A stretch of DNA of 64,000 bases from Dokdonia donghaensis DSW-1. GTDB lineage: Bacteria > Bacteroidota > Bacteroidia > Flavobacteriales > Flavobacteriaceae. This document shows, piece by piece, positions 51,273 to 60,455 of the stretch. Position 1 is the stretch's first letter. Each line of letters begins with the position of its first letter. The notes under the pieces were generated by a model. The model worked only from the letters and a program-made list of their open reading frames with translations. It did no database searches and had not been told where the DNA came from. The stretch covers positions 1,114,001 to 1,178,000 of the forward strand of contig NZ_CP015125.1 of assembly GCF_001653755.1 (NCBI RefSeq), read 5' to 3'. Position numbers and translations under genes: made by a program.

Positions 51273-52163
51273 ATGAGCAGAGGAGCAGATAATCGAGGAA
51301 AAGGAAAACCATCTGGACGCAGTGGTGCAGGAGGAAAGCAAAAAAGCGGTTCTCGTGGTACACAACCCGTACGTAAACAAGGAGGAAGACCTACCGCAAA
51401 GGCAAAAGATAAAGCCTTTGATGCACCAAAAAAACAAACGCAGCGTAAGAAGGATGATGGGACGATGCGTCTTAATAAATATATAGCAAACTCTGGAGTG
51501 TGTTCTCGTAGAGAGGCAGATATGTATATATCTATAGGTCAAGTTACCGTAAATGGTAAGGTGATTAATGAGATGGGTTATCAAGTAAAAATAGATGATG
51601 ATGTACGTTTTGACGGGCGTCGTATTAACCCAGAAGCAAAGGCATATGTATTACTTAATAAGCCTAAAGGATTTGCAACCACCACAAGTAATGATAAAGG
51701 CAATACGGTGATGGACCTGGTAGCGGGATCTACAAAATCACGTATACAACCTATAGGTAGACTAGGGCGTAACGCAATGGGGTTACTACTCTTTACTAAC
51801 GATGATGAGCTTGTACAACGATTTACAAACTCAAAAAAGGGAGTAGATAAATTATACCATATAGAGCTGTCTAATAATCTCAAAGCTGCAGATGCGGAGC
51901 GTATAAGAGAAGGTCTTAAAATAGGAGGTAAGACGATAATGGTAGAGGAAATAAGCTTTGTAGACGGAGCTCCTAAGAAAGAAGTAGGACTTCGTATTAA
52001 AAATACAGGTAATAGTATTATACGTACTATTTTTGAACATCTTAATTATGAGGTGGTGCGTGTAGATTGTGTTACTATAGCAGGATTAACTAAGAAAGAC
52101 TTACCACGTGGTCACTGGCGTCACCTTACAAAACAAGAGGTGATCAATCTTAAAAACGGTTAA
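51273..52163 (+). CDS. RsuA/RluB-type pseudouridine synthase lacking the catalytic Asp
   Basis: A 296-residue protein. The first about 65 residues are Gly/Lys/Arg-rich and disordered; an S4 RNA-binding domain follows (MRLNKYIANSGVCSRREADMYI), then the synthase fold with VLLNKPKGFATT. The family motif GRLDxxTxGLLL reads GRLGRNAMGLLL at about 168-179: the essential Asp is Gly (codon GGG at about 51766). Other family parts (TKKDLPRGHWRHLT) are intact. So RNA binding is likely, catalysis doubtful. Upstream TACCTTTG (51247-51254) may be its -7 box. First of a plus-strand run continuing into glycosyltransferases. Confidence 0.85.
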   Translation: MSRGADNRGKGKPSGRSGAGGKQKSGSRGTQPVRKQGGRPTAKAKDKAFDAPKKQTQRKKDDGTMRLNKYIANSGVCSRREADMYISIGQVTVNGKVINEMGYQVKIDDDVRFDGRRINPEAKAYVLLNKPKGFATTTSNDKGNTVMDLVAGSTKSRIQPIGRLGRNAMGLLLFTNDDELVQRFTNSKKGVDKLYHIELSNNLKAADAERIREGLKIGGKTIMVEEISFVDGAPKKEVGLRIKNTGNSIIRTIFEHLNYEVVRVDCVTIAGLTKKDLPRGHWRHLTKQEVINLKNG

Positions 52164-52169
52164 TAGACT

Positions 52170-52889
52170 ATGGAGTATCGTCTCACCATTGTTGTACCTG
52201 TGTATAATGAAGAAGATAATCTCTTACGAGTAGAATCTGAGTTTAATACCTATTTTAAAACCGCAAAAGCAAAGAGTAAAGTGCTTTTTGTAAATGATGG
52301 CTCTAAGGATACGAGTCTAGATATCATAAAAGACATTTGTGCACGTAGCACAGATTTTGAGTACATCGCCTTTACAGAAAACTGTGGCTTAAGTGCTGCT
52401 ATAAAAGCAGGTTTTGATCACGCAGATACTGAGTTGGTTGGGTATATAGATAGCGATTTACAAACGGCTCCAAATGATTTTAATATACTCATTGAAGAGA
52501 TAGGACCTTACGATCTAGTTACGGGTGTACGTGCAGATAGGCAAGACTCTTTTGTTAAGAATATGTCTTCAAAAATTGCAAACGGCATACGTCGCTCTTT
52601 TACCCACGATGGGATGGATGATACAGGCTGCCCACTCAAAATCATCAAGACAGATTATGCACAGCGCATCCCTATGTTTAAGGGATTACACCGTTTCTTG
52701 CCAGCAATGATATTATTACAAGAAGGTAAAGTAAAACAAGTGCCAGTGCGTCATTTTCCGCGAGTGGCGGGTGAGGCAAAATTTGGGGTTTGGAACCGCC
52801 TTCTAGGGCCGCTTATGGATTGCTTTGCTTATCTATGGATGAAGAAAAAGTATATTAATTATAAAGTAGGAAACTCCAGCCGTGGATAG
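52170..52889 (+). CDS. Glycosyltransferase family 2 (DPM1/ArnC-like)
   Basis: A 239-residue GT-A enzyme. IVVPVYNEEDNLL near 5, VNDGSKDTS, and DSDLQTAP (metal-binding DxD-type) are all present. It resembles enzymes making polyprenyl-phosphate sugars (dolichol-phosphate-mannose synthase, ArnC), but has no C-terminal membrane helices. Neighbours are a LABN membrane protein (8 bp overlap) and an ArnT-like transferase, the same order of tasks as in sugar addition to lipid A. Confidence 0.87.
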   Translation: MEYRLTIVVPVYNEEDNLLRVESEFNTYFKTAKAKSKVLFVNDGSKDTSLDIIKDICARSTDFEYIAFTENCGLSAAIKAGFDHADTELVGYIDSDLQTAPNDFNILIEEIGPYDLVTGVRADRQDSFVKNMSSKIANGIRRSFTHDGMDDTGCPLKIIKTDYAQRIPMFKGLHRFLPAMILLQEGKVKQVPVRHFPRVAGEAKFGVWNRLLGPLMDCFAYLWMKKKYINYKVGNSSRG

Positions 52890-53502
52890 TCTGTCGTTAC
52901 TTGCTGTGCTTGCCCAAATCCTCTTTGGAGGAAGAATGCTTTCGCAGTGGTTACTTTCAGAAAAAAGCAAGAAGGTAGTAACACCTTTAACCTTCTGGTG
53001 GCTTAGTCTTTCTGGGTCCTTTGTACTGTTTATATACGGTTACTTCCGTACAGACTTCCCGCTTATGCTGGGGCAAGTGCTGGGATACATCATTTACATA
53101 AGAAACCTACAGATACAAAAGCAGTGGAAACTCTTGCCTAAATGGTCTCAGTTTCTCATAATAGCAATACCCATAGGCATCATTGCATATGGCTGGAATA
53201 ATGGAAAGTTTGATCTAGCCGCCCTCTTCTCAAAAGATGAGATGGCTACCTGGCTACTTACTTTAGGTATTGTAGCACAAGTATTATTTACCCTGCGCTT
53301 TGTATACCAATGGTTTTATGCAGAAAAGAATAAAGAGGCGACACTTCCTTTAGGCTTTTGGTTATTTTCTTTTACTGGAGGACTGCTGTCACTCGTATAC
53401 TTTTTATACAGAGTAGATTATGTGATGGTCCTCTCCTACTCGCTAGGTACGTTTATCTACGCTCGTAATATTTACCTTTATTATACATCAAAAACAGCGT
53501 GA
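52882..53502 (+). CDS. LABN-domain membrane protein (lipid-A-disaccharide synthase N-terminal-like)
   Basis: A 206-residue integral membrane protein with two copies of the LABN domain: LLAVLAQILFGGRMLSQWLLSEK...TPLTFWWLSLSG and LGIVAQVLFTLRFVYQWFYAEK...LPLGFWLFSFTG. Both halves have the pattern FxxRxxxQWxxxEK. About six helices in all. LABN is a membrane domain found alone or before LpxB; its role is unknown. It starts with GTG 52882 inside the previous gene and overlaps the next by 4 bp, so it is tightly coupled to both. A flippase-like or lipid-presenting role is a guess. Confidence 0.85.
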   Translation: MDSLSLLAVLAQILFGGRMLSQWLLSEKSKKVVTPLTFWWLSLSGSFVLFIYGYFRTDFPLMLGQVLGYIIYIRNLQIQKQWKLLPKWSQFLIIAIPIGIIAYGWNNGKFDLAALFSKDEMATWLLTLGIVAQVLFTLRFVYQWFYAEKNKEATLPLGFWLFSFTGGLLSLVYFLYRVDYVMVLSYSLGTFIYARNIYLYYTSKTA

Positions 53503-55160
53503 TAGAGCAATTAGAAAAGCGTCCTGTACTCGTCATCACCTTTGTGGTGCTTGGTATGTTATTGCCTTTTCTAGATGCGCTAGAAGTAACCATAATGGAG
53601 GCGCGCAATTTTATCTCTGCAAGAGAAATGCTCACAGATAATAACTGGCTACTCACTACAATGAATGGAGAGCCCCGTTATGAAAAGCCACCATTACCTA
53701 CCTGGCTTACGGCACTATCAGGCTATGTGTTTGGTATAAAAAGTGTCTGGGCAATGCGACTTCCTGCAGTACTTATGGTTGTATTATTAGGGAGTGTTGT
53801 TATTACGCTTTCGCGAAAGCTTACTCTTTCTCCTCGTCATAGTTTACTTAATGGATTGATAAGTGTTACATCTCTTTATGTGGTGCTCATCATTTTTGAG
53901 GCTCCTTGGGATATTTATGCTCACGCATTTATGCTCTCTGGGATTTATTGCCTTTTTAGTAATTTAAGAAGTCCGTCTGGAGAAAGTAATACCTTGAAGT
54001 GGGTAATCGCAGCATTATGCATAGGTGCATCTATACTAAGCAAAGGGCCTGTGTCGCTCTATGCGCTGTTTTTACCTTTTGTGATTGCTTACCTAATAGA
54101 ATATAGGAGAGAGACGAGTCGTAAAAAGTGGTTGCCTTTTATAATAACCATATGTATGGGCCTTGTGATAGGTTTCTCCTGGTATATTTATGTAAGAAGT
54201 GCAGATCCTGTTACCTTTGCAAGAATCGCCGAAAGGGAGACAGGTAACTGGACGAGTTATAATGTGCGTCCTTTTTATTACTACTGGAGCTTTTTTGTTC
54301 AAAGTGGTCTCTGGACGATACCTGCTTTTATAAGCCTCCTTTATCCTTATTTAAAAACACGTGTGTTACACCGTAAAGAGTACACATTTACCTTATTGTG
54401 GACCTTGCTGGCTGTCGTTTTACTATCTGTCATACCAGAGAAAAAGTCGCGTTACTTGATGCCTGTTTTAATACCGCTTGCATTTACAATAGGTTTTTAT
54501 ATACATTATCTGGTAAGGAGCTTTAGTAAGCTTACAGATAGAAGAGAGACCTTGCCGGTTTATTTCAATATTGGGTTGATAGGTACTTTAATTATACTGG
54601 GAGGTTTAGCGCTGCTTACACTGGGGTGGCGATTGGCTTACCTCTCTGTATTAGATATTCTACCCAGTGTTTTTGTTGTTTTAGCTGGGGTTTGTGTCAT
54701 TTACTTTCTAGTAAAAAAGGAGCTCTATAAGAGCTTACTATCGTTTGTTATTGCTCTTGTATTACTCGTAAATGTCGGTTTTAATGAACGATCTCAATTT
54801 AAGAAGTATGCGCACCAGTCTGTTAAGAGTAGTTCACTCGATAAGCGAGTTGAGACTTCTTTTAAAGCCTTTGAGAACTTACCGGTACTACCTGTGTATG
54901 GACTTAATGGTGCCACTCCAGAAATGGTGTGGGCTGCAGGTCAAAAAATCCCAAGGCTTTGTAAAGATGATGAGCTTGTGATGCCAGGTGAAGATAGTTT
55001 TTATACACTTGTTTTCTTTGAAGACGATTGGCTCGTATCTGAAACCTTTCCAGATATGCAACATAAGTTTATGTTTACTTTAGAACTTAATACTGCAGGC
55101 CAACCTAGTCGCAATTATACAGATAGAAAAGTGGCTAGTGTTTATCTAGTTGAGCAGTAG
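53499..55160 (+). CDS. ArnT-like GT-C glycosyltransferase (family 39)
   Basis: A 553-residue polytopic inner-membrane enzyme. MEARNFISAREML...W and YEKPPLPTWLTALSG near 45-70 form the ArnT/PMT catalytic signature (acidic residue near the first loop). About 11 hydrophobic segments, then a periplasmic C-terminal domain of about 110 residues. It should transfer a sugar from a polyprenyl carrier to lipid A or a protein. The start is GTG at 53499. A one-mismatch palindrome lies inside, read as TLSRKL. It overlaps the convergent transferase gene by 26 bp. Confidence 0.88.
   Translation: MIEQLEKRPVLVITFVVLGMLLPFLDALEVTIMEARNFISAREMLTDNNWLLTTMNGEPRYEKPPLPTWLTALSGYVFGIKSVWAMRLPAVLMVVLLGSVVITLSRKLTLSPRHSLLNGLISVTSLYVVLIIFEAPWDIYAHAFMLSGIYCLFSNLRSPSGESNTLKWVIAALCIGASILSKGPVSLYALFLPFVIAYLIEYRRETSRKKWLPFIITICMGLVIGFSWYIYVRSADPVTFARIAERETGNWTSYNVRPFYYYWSFFVQSGLWTIPAFISLLYPYLKTRVLHRKEYTFTLLWTLLAVVLLSVIPEKKSRYLMPVLIPLAFTIGFYIHYLVRSFSKLTDRRETLPVYFNIGLIGTLIILGGLALLTLGWRLAYLSVLDILPSVFVVLAGVCVIYFLVKKELYKSLLSFVIALVLLVNVGFNERSQFKKYAHQSVKSSSLDKRVETSFKAFENLPVLPVYGLNGATPEMVWAAGQKIPRLCKDDELVMPGEDSFYTLVFFEDDWLVSETFPDMQHKFMFTLELNTAGQPSRNYTDRKVASVYLVEQ
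53806..53821. repeat. Palindrome copy 19 (one mismatch, inside ArnT-like gene)
   Basis: CGCTTTCGCGAAAGCT: last base T instead of G. Read as Thr-Leu-Ser-Arg-Lys-Leu in a loop after a membrane helix. Confidence 0.9.
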
Positions 55161-56562
55161 GTTTTGGCTTCCAAAACACCTCCCATACAAAAAAACCTAT
55201 AACAGTGATATACTCTATAGCGACAAGCCATAGGTTTTCTTTAAATCCATCTGCACCATAGGCAGCGTAGCTTAGTATAACTGTAGCGCTCCAGACTAAA
55301 GGAAAGCGATAGCGAGTAAACACACAGAGTAATAATGGTGTCGCTACATACCAAGGGTGTACGGTAGTCGATAATAAGAAATAAAAAAACATCCCTATGA
55401 GGATGGCCGTTATCATAGCCTGCAAGCTACGGTTGTTGCGTATAAAAGCGAGTAGTATAAGAAGTACAACTACAATTTTAGGTAGTAGTGGCCCTACATC
55501 TCCTATAATATTCCAGCCTATAACTTGATAGCCTATATACCTTATGATGTAATAGATGCTCGCATTAAATTCAAATTTTTGAAACCATAAGGCAATGGTA
55601 GTGCCAAAATTTTCAGCAAAAGCACCGCTTAAAAATGGTATAAATGTAAGCACCACAACTCCTAGGGTGATGAGGTAAAAGTAAATGAGTCTAGGTGTGT
55701 TTGTTTTTATTTCGCGAAAGCGGACTTTCCAAGGATATGAACTTCTAAAGTGGGTTGTCTTACCGCCACCTCTGGTTAAGAAGTATTGCATAAATAGGGG
55801 TAAAAATAACAGCGGTAATAGCTTAGTCGATATGGAGAGTGCTAAGAACACAGCACTTAAAATCCATTTGCCTTGCGATAACTTGTAAAGGGATAGTACA
55901 ACAAGAAAAAGCATTACAGACTCAAAGTGCAAGTTGCCCGTCATCTCGATGATGATAAAAGGATTTAAGGCATACCAGAATATATTATAGATAGGTAAGC
56001 CTAACTTAGTGAGTAGTTTTTTACCGTATATGATTGTACCTATATCTGCCAGTATAATTACTATTCTAAATGTGATAACGCTTCCTAGGATACTTTTACT
56101 TGAGAAAAGTGCTGCAACTAAGAATATGAGCTGGTTAACTGGTGGGTAGTTTGTAAAATGACTAGCATTGAGTGTACCCATACCGGCATAGAGCTCTTGA
56201 GCTTGCGCTACAATGCTTGTTGTACCCGCATCAATATAACTTTGTGGAGTGCTTAAATACGGGTTGTAGCCTTGTATGAGCATACGGCCATCCCAAATAA
56301 ACCTATAGAAGTCTTGAGAGAGGTTAGGCGTAGCATTTATAAAAATTATCCTGGCTAGGATGGCAATAAAAAAGAGAAGGCCAAAATCATTTTTACCTCT
56401 CTTTACGATTAGATAAAAAGAGGCAAATAAAATACTGTAAAGACTTACTAGAAGAGGAAAATCTGATCGCTGTAAGTGATGTGCAAATAGGTAGTAAACA
56501 ACAAGAGAAACAACTGCAAGAAGCAATGAGGTTTTTTGATATTTCCACAGTTTTGCTATCAC
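55135..56562 (-). CDS. GT-C membrane mannosyltransferase-like protein
   Basis: A 475-residue membrane protein with about 12 helices. ATPNLSQDFYRFIWDGRMLIQGYNPYLSTP near 77-106 (in two parts) holds acidic residues in the first extracytoplasmic loop, typical of GT-C polyprenol-dependent mannosyl- or glycosyltransferases (DUF2029-like). A degenerate palindrome gives VRFRE near 285. It overlaps the upstream GT2 gene by 4 bp and forms a four-gene minus-strand group with it. Confidence 0.8.
   Translation of the reverse strand: MIAKLWKYQKTSLLLAVVSLVVYYLFAHHLQRSDFPLLVSLYSILFASFYLIVKRGKNDFGLLFFIAILARIIFINATPNLSQDFYRFIWDGRMLIQGYNPYLSTPQSYIDAGTTSIVAQAQELYAGMGTLNASHFTNYPPVNQLIFLVAALFSSKSILGSVITFRIVIILADIGTIIYGKKLLTKLGLPIYNIFWYALNPFIIIEMTGNLHFESVMLFLVVLSLYKLSQGKWILSAVFLALSISTKLLPLLFLPLFMQYFLTRGGGKTTHFRSSYPWKVRFREIKTNTPRLIYFYLITLGVVVLTFIPFLSGAFAENFGTTIALWFQKFEFNASIYYIIRYIGYQVIGWNIIGDVGPLLPKIVVVLLILLAFIRNNRSLQAMITAILIGMFFYFLLSTTVHPWYVATPLLLCVFTRYRFPLVWSATVILSYAAYGADGFKENLWLVAIEYITVIGFFVWEVFWKPKPTAQLDKH
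55710..55722. repeat. Palindrome copy 20 (partial, inside GT-C gene)
   Basis: TTTCGCGAAAGCG: the right 13 of 16 bases match, the left three are lost. Read in the RFRE frame. Confidence 0.75.
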
Positions 56563-58049
56563 GCTTTGCTCGTTAACGACTTAAAGAATACAAACCCAAA
56601 ACCTATAAATAACATTAGGTGAAAAGGGAATAGTCCAAAATCTCCTCCTTGATCTCCTACCACAAAGGCAGAGTACATCCCAAAGGCAAAGTATAGCATT
56701 AATAGCCCTTCAAAAATCACATTTATAGAGATGTTTTTCTTGATGTATTTGTTGCCTTTCCAAGATTCCTTGAGTTCACTTATGTTGAATTTTGGGGTGC
56801 GTATAAAGTCACTACGTTTCCCTAAGTGCCCTTCTATTACTGCTATAGAGTTATGCAATGAGAAGCCCATTGCGATACTAAAGAATGTAAAGAACATCCC
56901 TATATAACGTATAAATTGCTTAAAACCGCCACCGTAAATACTCTTAAACATAAACCAGTAACATATAAAGAATATCACACTACTTATGACAAAGAAAGAC
57001 ATCACGTAAAAGTAAGGCTTAAGGTGAGCATACTCGTTCTTTATATATAACATAGGGATGCTAAGTATCGCTACGATGAGCACGTTTAAAAACATTGTGC
57101 TGTTAAGTAAGTGCAGTATGCCGTGCATCTTAGTTTTTGTAGAAAGGCTCTTGCTTGTGACCACTTTTTTAGACATCTTCTGGAAGTTCTCTGCACCACC
57201 TTTATTCCATCTAAACTGTTGTGAGCGTGCTGCACTTATAACCACAGGTAATTCTGCAGGAGTTTTTACATCCTCTAGGTACTTAAATTTCCAGTTTTTA
57301 AGTTGTGCTCTATAACTTAGGTCTAGGTCTTCTGTAAGTGTATCTCCTTCCCAGTTGCCAGCATCTTCTATACACTGCTTGCGCCATAGCCCTGCGGTAC
57401 CGTTAAAGTTTATAAAGTGACCTTTACTGTTGCGACCTACTTGCTCTAATGTAAAGTGAGCATCTAGAGCAAAAGCTTGTACTCTAGTAAGTAGTGAGTA
57501 CTCTCTATTAATATGCCCCCAGCGAGTCTGTACTACACCTATGTTTCGATCTTTAAAGTAAGGCACTGTGCGTTGCAGCCAGTTGGGCTCGGGAAGAAAA
57601 TCTGCATCAAAAATGGCTATATATTCTCCCTTTGCAACCTTAAGTCCTTCCTTAAGAGCACCAGCCTTAAAGCCAGAACGGTCTTCACGAGTAACGTGCT
57701 TTATATCTAAACCTTGATTTTTAAGTCTCTCAATATGATTTTTTGTGCTCTCAAAAGACTCATCTGTACTGTCGTCTAGTACTTGTATCTCCAGCTTCTC
57801 CTTTGGGTAGTCTAGCAACGCAATATTGTCTAGTAATCGCTCCATCACATAGAGCTCATTATATACAGGTAGCTGTATAGTAACTAGTGGGATTTGAGTC
57901 GGGTCTTTAAAATTGAACTTTGGGGCATCGTCTTTAATGCGCTGCGCTCTTAGGTAATTAAAAAGCAAGTTGAGTTGCGATAGGCTGTAGGCAAATATGA
58001 TAACTAGCGATATCGTGTAGATAACTATGATAGATATTTCTAAAATCAT
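56559..58049 (-). CDS. Processive GT2 glycosyltransferase (cellulose-synthase-like)
   Basis: A 496-residue membrane glycosyltransferase. One N-terminal helix, then GT-A domain with VTIQLPVYNE, VLDDSTDES, FDADFLPEPNW (DxD) and TEDLDLSYRA; the QQFRWNKGGAEN motif (QxxRW) marks processive beta-glycan synthases. About four C-terminal helices. Makes an unknown exo- or envelope glycan, or adds several sugars to a lipid. Its start shares one base with the stop of the next gene upstream (TAATG). Confidence 0.88.
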   Translation of the reverse strand: MILEISIIVIYTISLVIIFAYSLSQLNLLFNYLRAQRIKDDAPKFNFKDPTQIPLVTIQLPVYNELYVMERLLDNIALLDYPKEKLEIQVLDDSTDESFESTKNHIERLKNQGLDIKHVTREDRSGFKAGALKEGLKVAKGEYIAIFDADFLPEPNWLQRTVPYFKDRNIGVVQTRWGHINREYSLLTRVQAFALDAHFTLEQVGRNSKGHFINFNGTAGLWRKQCIEDAGNWEGDTLTEDLDLSYRAQLKNWKFKYLEDVKTPAELPVVISAARSQQFRWNKGGAENFQKMSKKVVTSKSLSTKTKMHGILHLLNSTMFLNVLIVAILSIPMLYIKNEYAHLKPYFYVMSFFVISSVIFFICYWFMFKSIYGGGFKQFIRYIGMFFTFFSIAMGFSLHNSIAVIEGHLGKRSDFIRTPKFNISELKESWKGNKYIKKNISINVIFEGLLMLYFAFGMYSAFVVGDQGGDFGLFPFHLMLFIGFGFVFFKSLTSKA

Positions 58050-58741
58050 TACTTAAAACTGTATTTAAAAATCCACCCTAATATTTTTACTCCTGCCATA
58101 ACTGCGCCCTTTACAGTACCAGATACTTTTGAAACGCCTATTCGGTTTCTGTAGTTTACGGGTACTTCGGTATATTTCATTTTCTTTTTTAAGACCTTAA
58201 GTTGCATCTCTACAGTCCAGCCATATGTTTTATCTTCCATCTCTAAGGCGAGAAGGCTGTCATATTTCATTGCTCTAAATGGGCCAAGATCTGTAAAACG
58301 TGCGCCAAAAAATAGACTCATAAGCGTTGTGGCTAGCCAGTTTCCAAAAATTTGTGGTCCTGTCATAGACCCGCTTTCGCGAAAGCGTTTATCTCTAGCA
58401 CCAATCACCATATCACAGTTGTCTTGCACAATAGGTGCGATTATCTTAGTAAGCTCTTCTGGGTAATCACTATAATCACCATCTAAAAAAACAACGATGT
58501 CTGGCTTAGGAGTATGGCTCGCAATATAATTCATCCCTTTAAGGCAAGCATAGCCATAACCCATTTGCTCTTCTCTTAAAACGGTAGCTCCATTTTCTTG
58601 AGCAACTTGCTCTGTGTTATCTGTAGAGGCATTACTTACTACAATTACTTCGTTAACAATAGCGGGAATGTCTTGTAGAACAAGTCCTATAGAATCTTGT
58701 TCATTGTAGGCTGGTATAATAACTTTTATAAGGGGCTCCAT
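58049..58741 (-). CDS. Glycosyltransferase family 2 (DPM1-like)
   Basis: A 230-residue GT-A enzyme: VIIPAYNEQDSIGLVL near 6, VVSNASTDNTE, VFLDGDYSDYPEEL (DxD). Fits polyprenyl-phosphate glucose/mannose synthases. I use ATG 58741 (MEPLIKV); an in-frame upstream ATG would add 11 residues overlapping the previous gene. The palindrome is read as RFRES in DKRFRESG, a loop after a domain strand. Confidence 0.87.
   Translation of the reverse strand: MEPLIKVIIPAYNEQDSIGLVLQDIPAIVNEVIVVSNASTDNTEQVAQENGATVLREEQMGYGYACLKGMNYIASHTPKPDIVVFLDGDYSDYPEELTKIIAPIVQDNCDMVIGARDKRFRESGSMTGPQIFGNWLATTLMSLFFGARFTDLGPFRAMKYDSLLALEMEDKTYGWTVEMQLKVLKKKMKYTEVPVNYRNRIGVSKVSGTVKGAVMAGVKILGWIFKYSFK
58372..58387. repeat. 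Palindrome copy 21 (inside GT2 gene)
   Basis: Exact 16-mer, read in the third frame as Arg-Phe-Arg-Glu-Ser. Confidence 0.97.
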
Positions 58742-58745
58742 AATG

Positions 58746-59228
58746 CTAGTAGAAAGAGATGTCTGGATTATCACGGCGAAAAGCTCTTACACTTGTCCAT
58801 TCACCTTTTAATTGATTTGCTTCGTATTTTTCTACTTTGATGAGTTTGTTGTTTTTATAGACTAAGCAAAAACCTTCTTGCTCATTATTTACATATTGAG
58901 TTTTGCGTGTTTCTTGCCGCGCAATATCGTAAAAAATCCACCAATTTTGCGCTTTTCCCTGCTCATAATGCCCCTCGCGCACTAGTTTTCCTTGGGGATT
59001 GAAAAAATACCAATAGTCGGTTTTAAGGTTATTTGTATAGTGACCTTGAGACATAAGCTCACCATTACTATGGTAAAATTTCCAGTACTTAATCTTTTGC
59101 TCACCCATAACCCAGCCTTCGGCTTTAATGATACCATTGTCGTGATATTCTTTGTGATAACGGTTAGGCTCTGCCATAAAAAGCAGTTGAGATACAAAAA
59201 TAAAGATGATAAAACCTTTGCTAGTCAT
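58746..59228 (-). CDS. MORN/YwqK-like repeat protein
   Basis: A 160-residue protein with an N-terminal hydrophobic segment (MTSKGFIIFIFVSQLLFMAEP, likely a signal or anchor) and repeats HNGEL-type: YHSNGELMSQGHYTNN, FFNPQGKLVREGHYEQG, and FYDIARQETRKTQY. Repeats match MORN/YwqK patterns as in the protein at 35858, but the two are not close copies. First gene of the minus-strand glycosyltransferase group, 4 bp before the GT2 gene, so it may belong to envelope building. Function unknown. Confidence 0.8.
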   Translation of the reverse strand: MTSKGFIIFIFVSQLLFMAEPNRYHKEYHDNGIIKAEGWVMGEQKIKYWKFYHSNGELMSQGHYTNNLKTDYWYFFNPQGKLVREGHYEQGKAQNWWIFYDIARQETRKTQYVNNEQEGFCLVYKNNKLIKVEKYEANQLKGEWTSVRAFRRDNPDISFY

Positions 59229-59295
59229 AGCACCTTAGACGAGAGAAGTTAGAGTCACTAACACATAAAATGTATTTTTATACAAAAACAGATGT

Positions 59296-60411
59296 ATGGA
59301 GTTTAGTTTTTGGGAGCAAGAAGCGTGGTTTACTAATGTAGATTATACCGTAATAGGAAGCGGTATTGTAGGGCTTACGTGTGCTTTACGCTTACGCGAA
59401 AGGTTTCCAAAAGCAAAGATACTCGTGTTAGAAAGAGGAATGCTTCCTAATGGTGCAAGTACAAAAAATGCGGGATTTGCCTGTTTTGGTAGTATTTCAG
59501 AAATACTAGATGATCTAAAATCACACTCAGAAGATGAAGTCGTAGCGCTTGTTAAAAAAAGAATAGAAGGCCTAACAAAACTGCGAGCGTTGCTTACTGA
59601 TAAGGGTATCGACTATCAAGAAAACGGAGGCTACGAGCTATTTTTAAAGAAGGACAACAGTCTCTATAAGCAATGTGTTGAAGCCATACCTACTATAAAT
59701 AAATTGCTCTTTCCTATTTTCAAAAAGGAAGTATATAGCTTAAAATCAAATGACCTGCAATGTGATGGAATCCACGACCAAGTTATCTTTAATAATAGTG
59801 AGGGGCAAATAGATACTGGGCGTATGATGCAATCACTTTTGCAACTCGCTCAGTCTAAAGGAATCTTGATTTTGAATAATACAAACGTAATTTCTTATGC
59901 CGAAAATGCTATTGAAGTAACCATTGTCACTAACTCTATACAGTTCAAAACAAAAAAGCTCCTCATTGCTACAAATGGCTTTGCAAAAAAGCTAGGTCTT
60001 ACTCAAGTAAAACCTGCACGAGCACAAGTTTTGATAACTAATAAGATACCTGATTTGCACCTTAAAGGTACTTTTCATCTTGATAGAGGGTATTACTATT
60101 TTAGAAATATAAATGGCAGGATACTTTTAGGCGGTGGTCGTAATCTGGACTTTAAAGGAGAGGAGACTACCGTAATTGCACAAACAGAAATAATCCAGCA
60201 AGAGCTAGAGCGACTACTTGAAGAGGTCATTTTACCCAATACAAAGTTTGAGATTGCCCATAGGTGGAGTGGCATTATGGGAGTAGGTAGCCAGAAACAG
60301 CCTTTACTTAAAAAATTATCAGACCACACGTATTGTGGGGTTCGGCTAGGAGGTATGGGTGTTGCCATAGGCGCAACAGTGGGAGAAGACTTGGCAAATC
60401 TTATTGCGTAG
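59296..60411 (+). CDS. FAD-dependent oxidoreductase (DAO family)
   Basis: A 371-residue flavoenzyme with Rossmann motif VIGSGIVGLTCALRLRERFPKAKILVLERG at 20-49 (split here into pieces of the dinucleotide fold and the Glu that binds ribose), GASTKNAGFACFG, and the C-terminal GGMGVAIGATVGEDLA. The family oxidises amino acids or other amines, or acts on glycerol-type substrates; the specific substrate is unknown. A 13 of 16 degenerate palindrome may lie at 59389, in LRLRER. Confidence 0.85.
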   Translation: MEFSFWEQEAWFTNVDYTVIGSGIVGLTCALRLRERFPKAKILVLERGMLPNGASTKNAGFACFGSISEILDDLKSHSEDEVVALVKKRIEGLTKLRALLTDKGIDYQENGGYELFLKKDNSLYKQCVEAIPTINKLLFPIFKKEVYSLKSNDLQCDGIHDQVIFNNSEGQIDTGRMMQSLLQLAQSKGILILNNTNVISYAENAIEVTIVTNSIQFKTKKLLIATNGFAKKLGLTQVKPARAQVLITNKIPDLHLKGTFHLDRGYYYFRNINGRILLGGGRNLDFKGEETTVIAQTEIIQQELERLLEEVILPNTKFEIAHRWSGIMGVGSQKQPLLKKLSDHTYCGVRLGGMGVAIGATVGEDLANLIA

Positions 60412-60455
60412 TGTAGGTTTATAATAGACTATTTTTACAGACCGTAATATCACTT

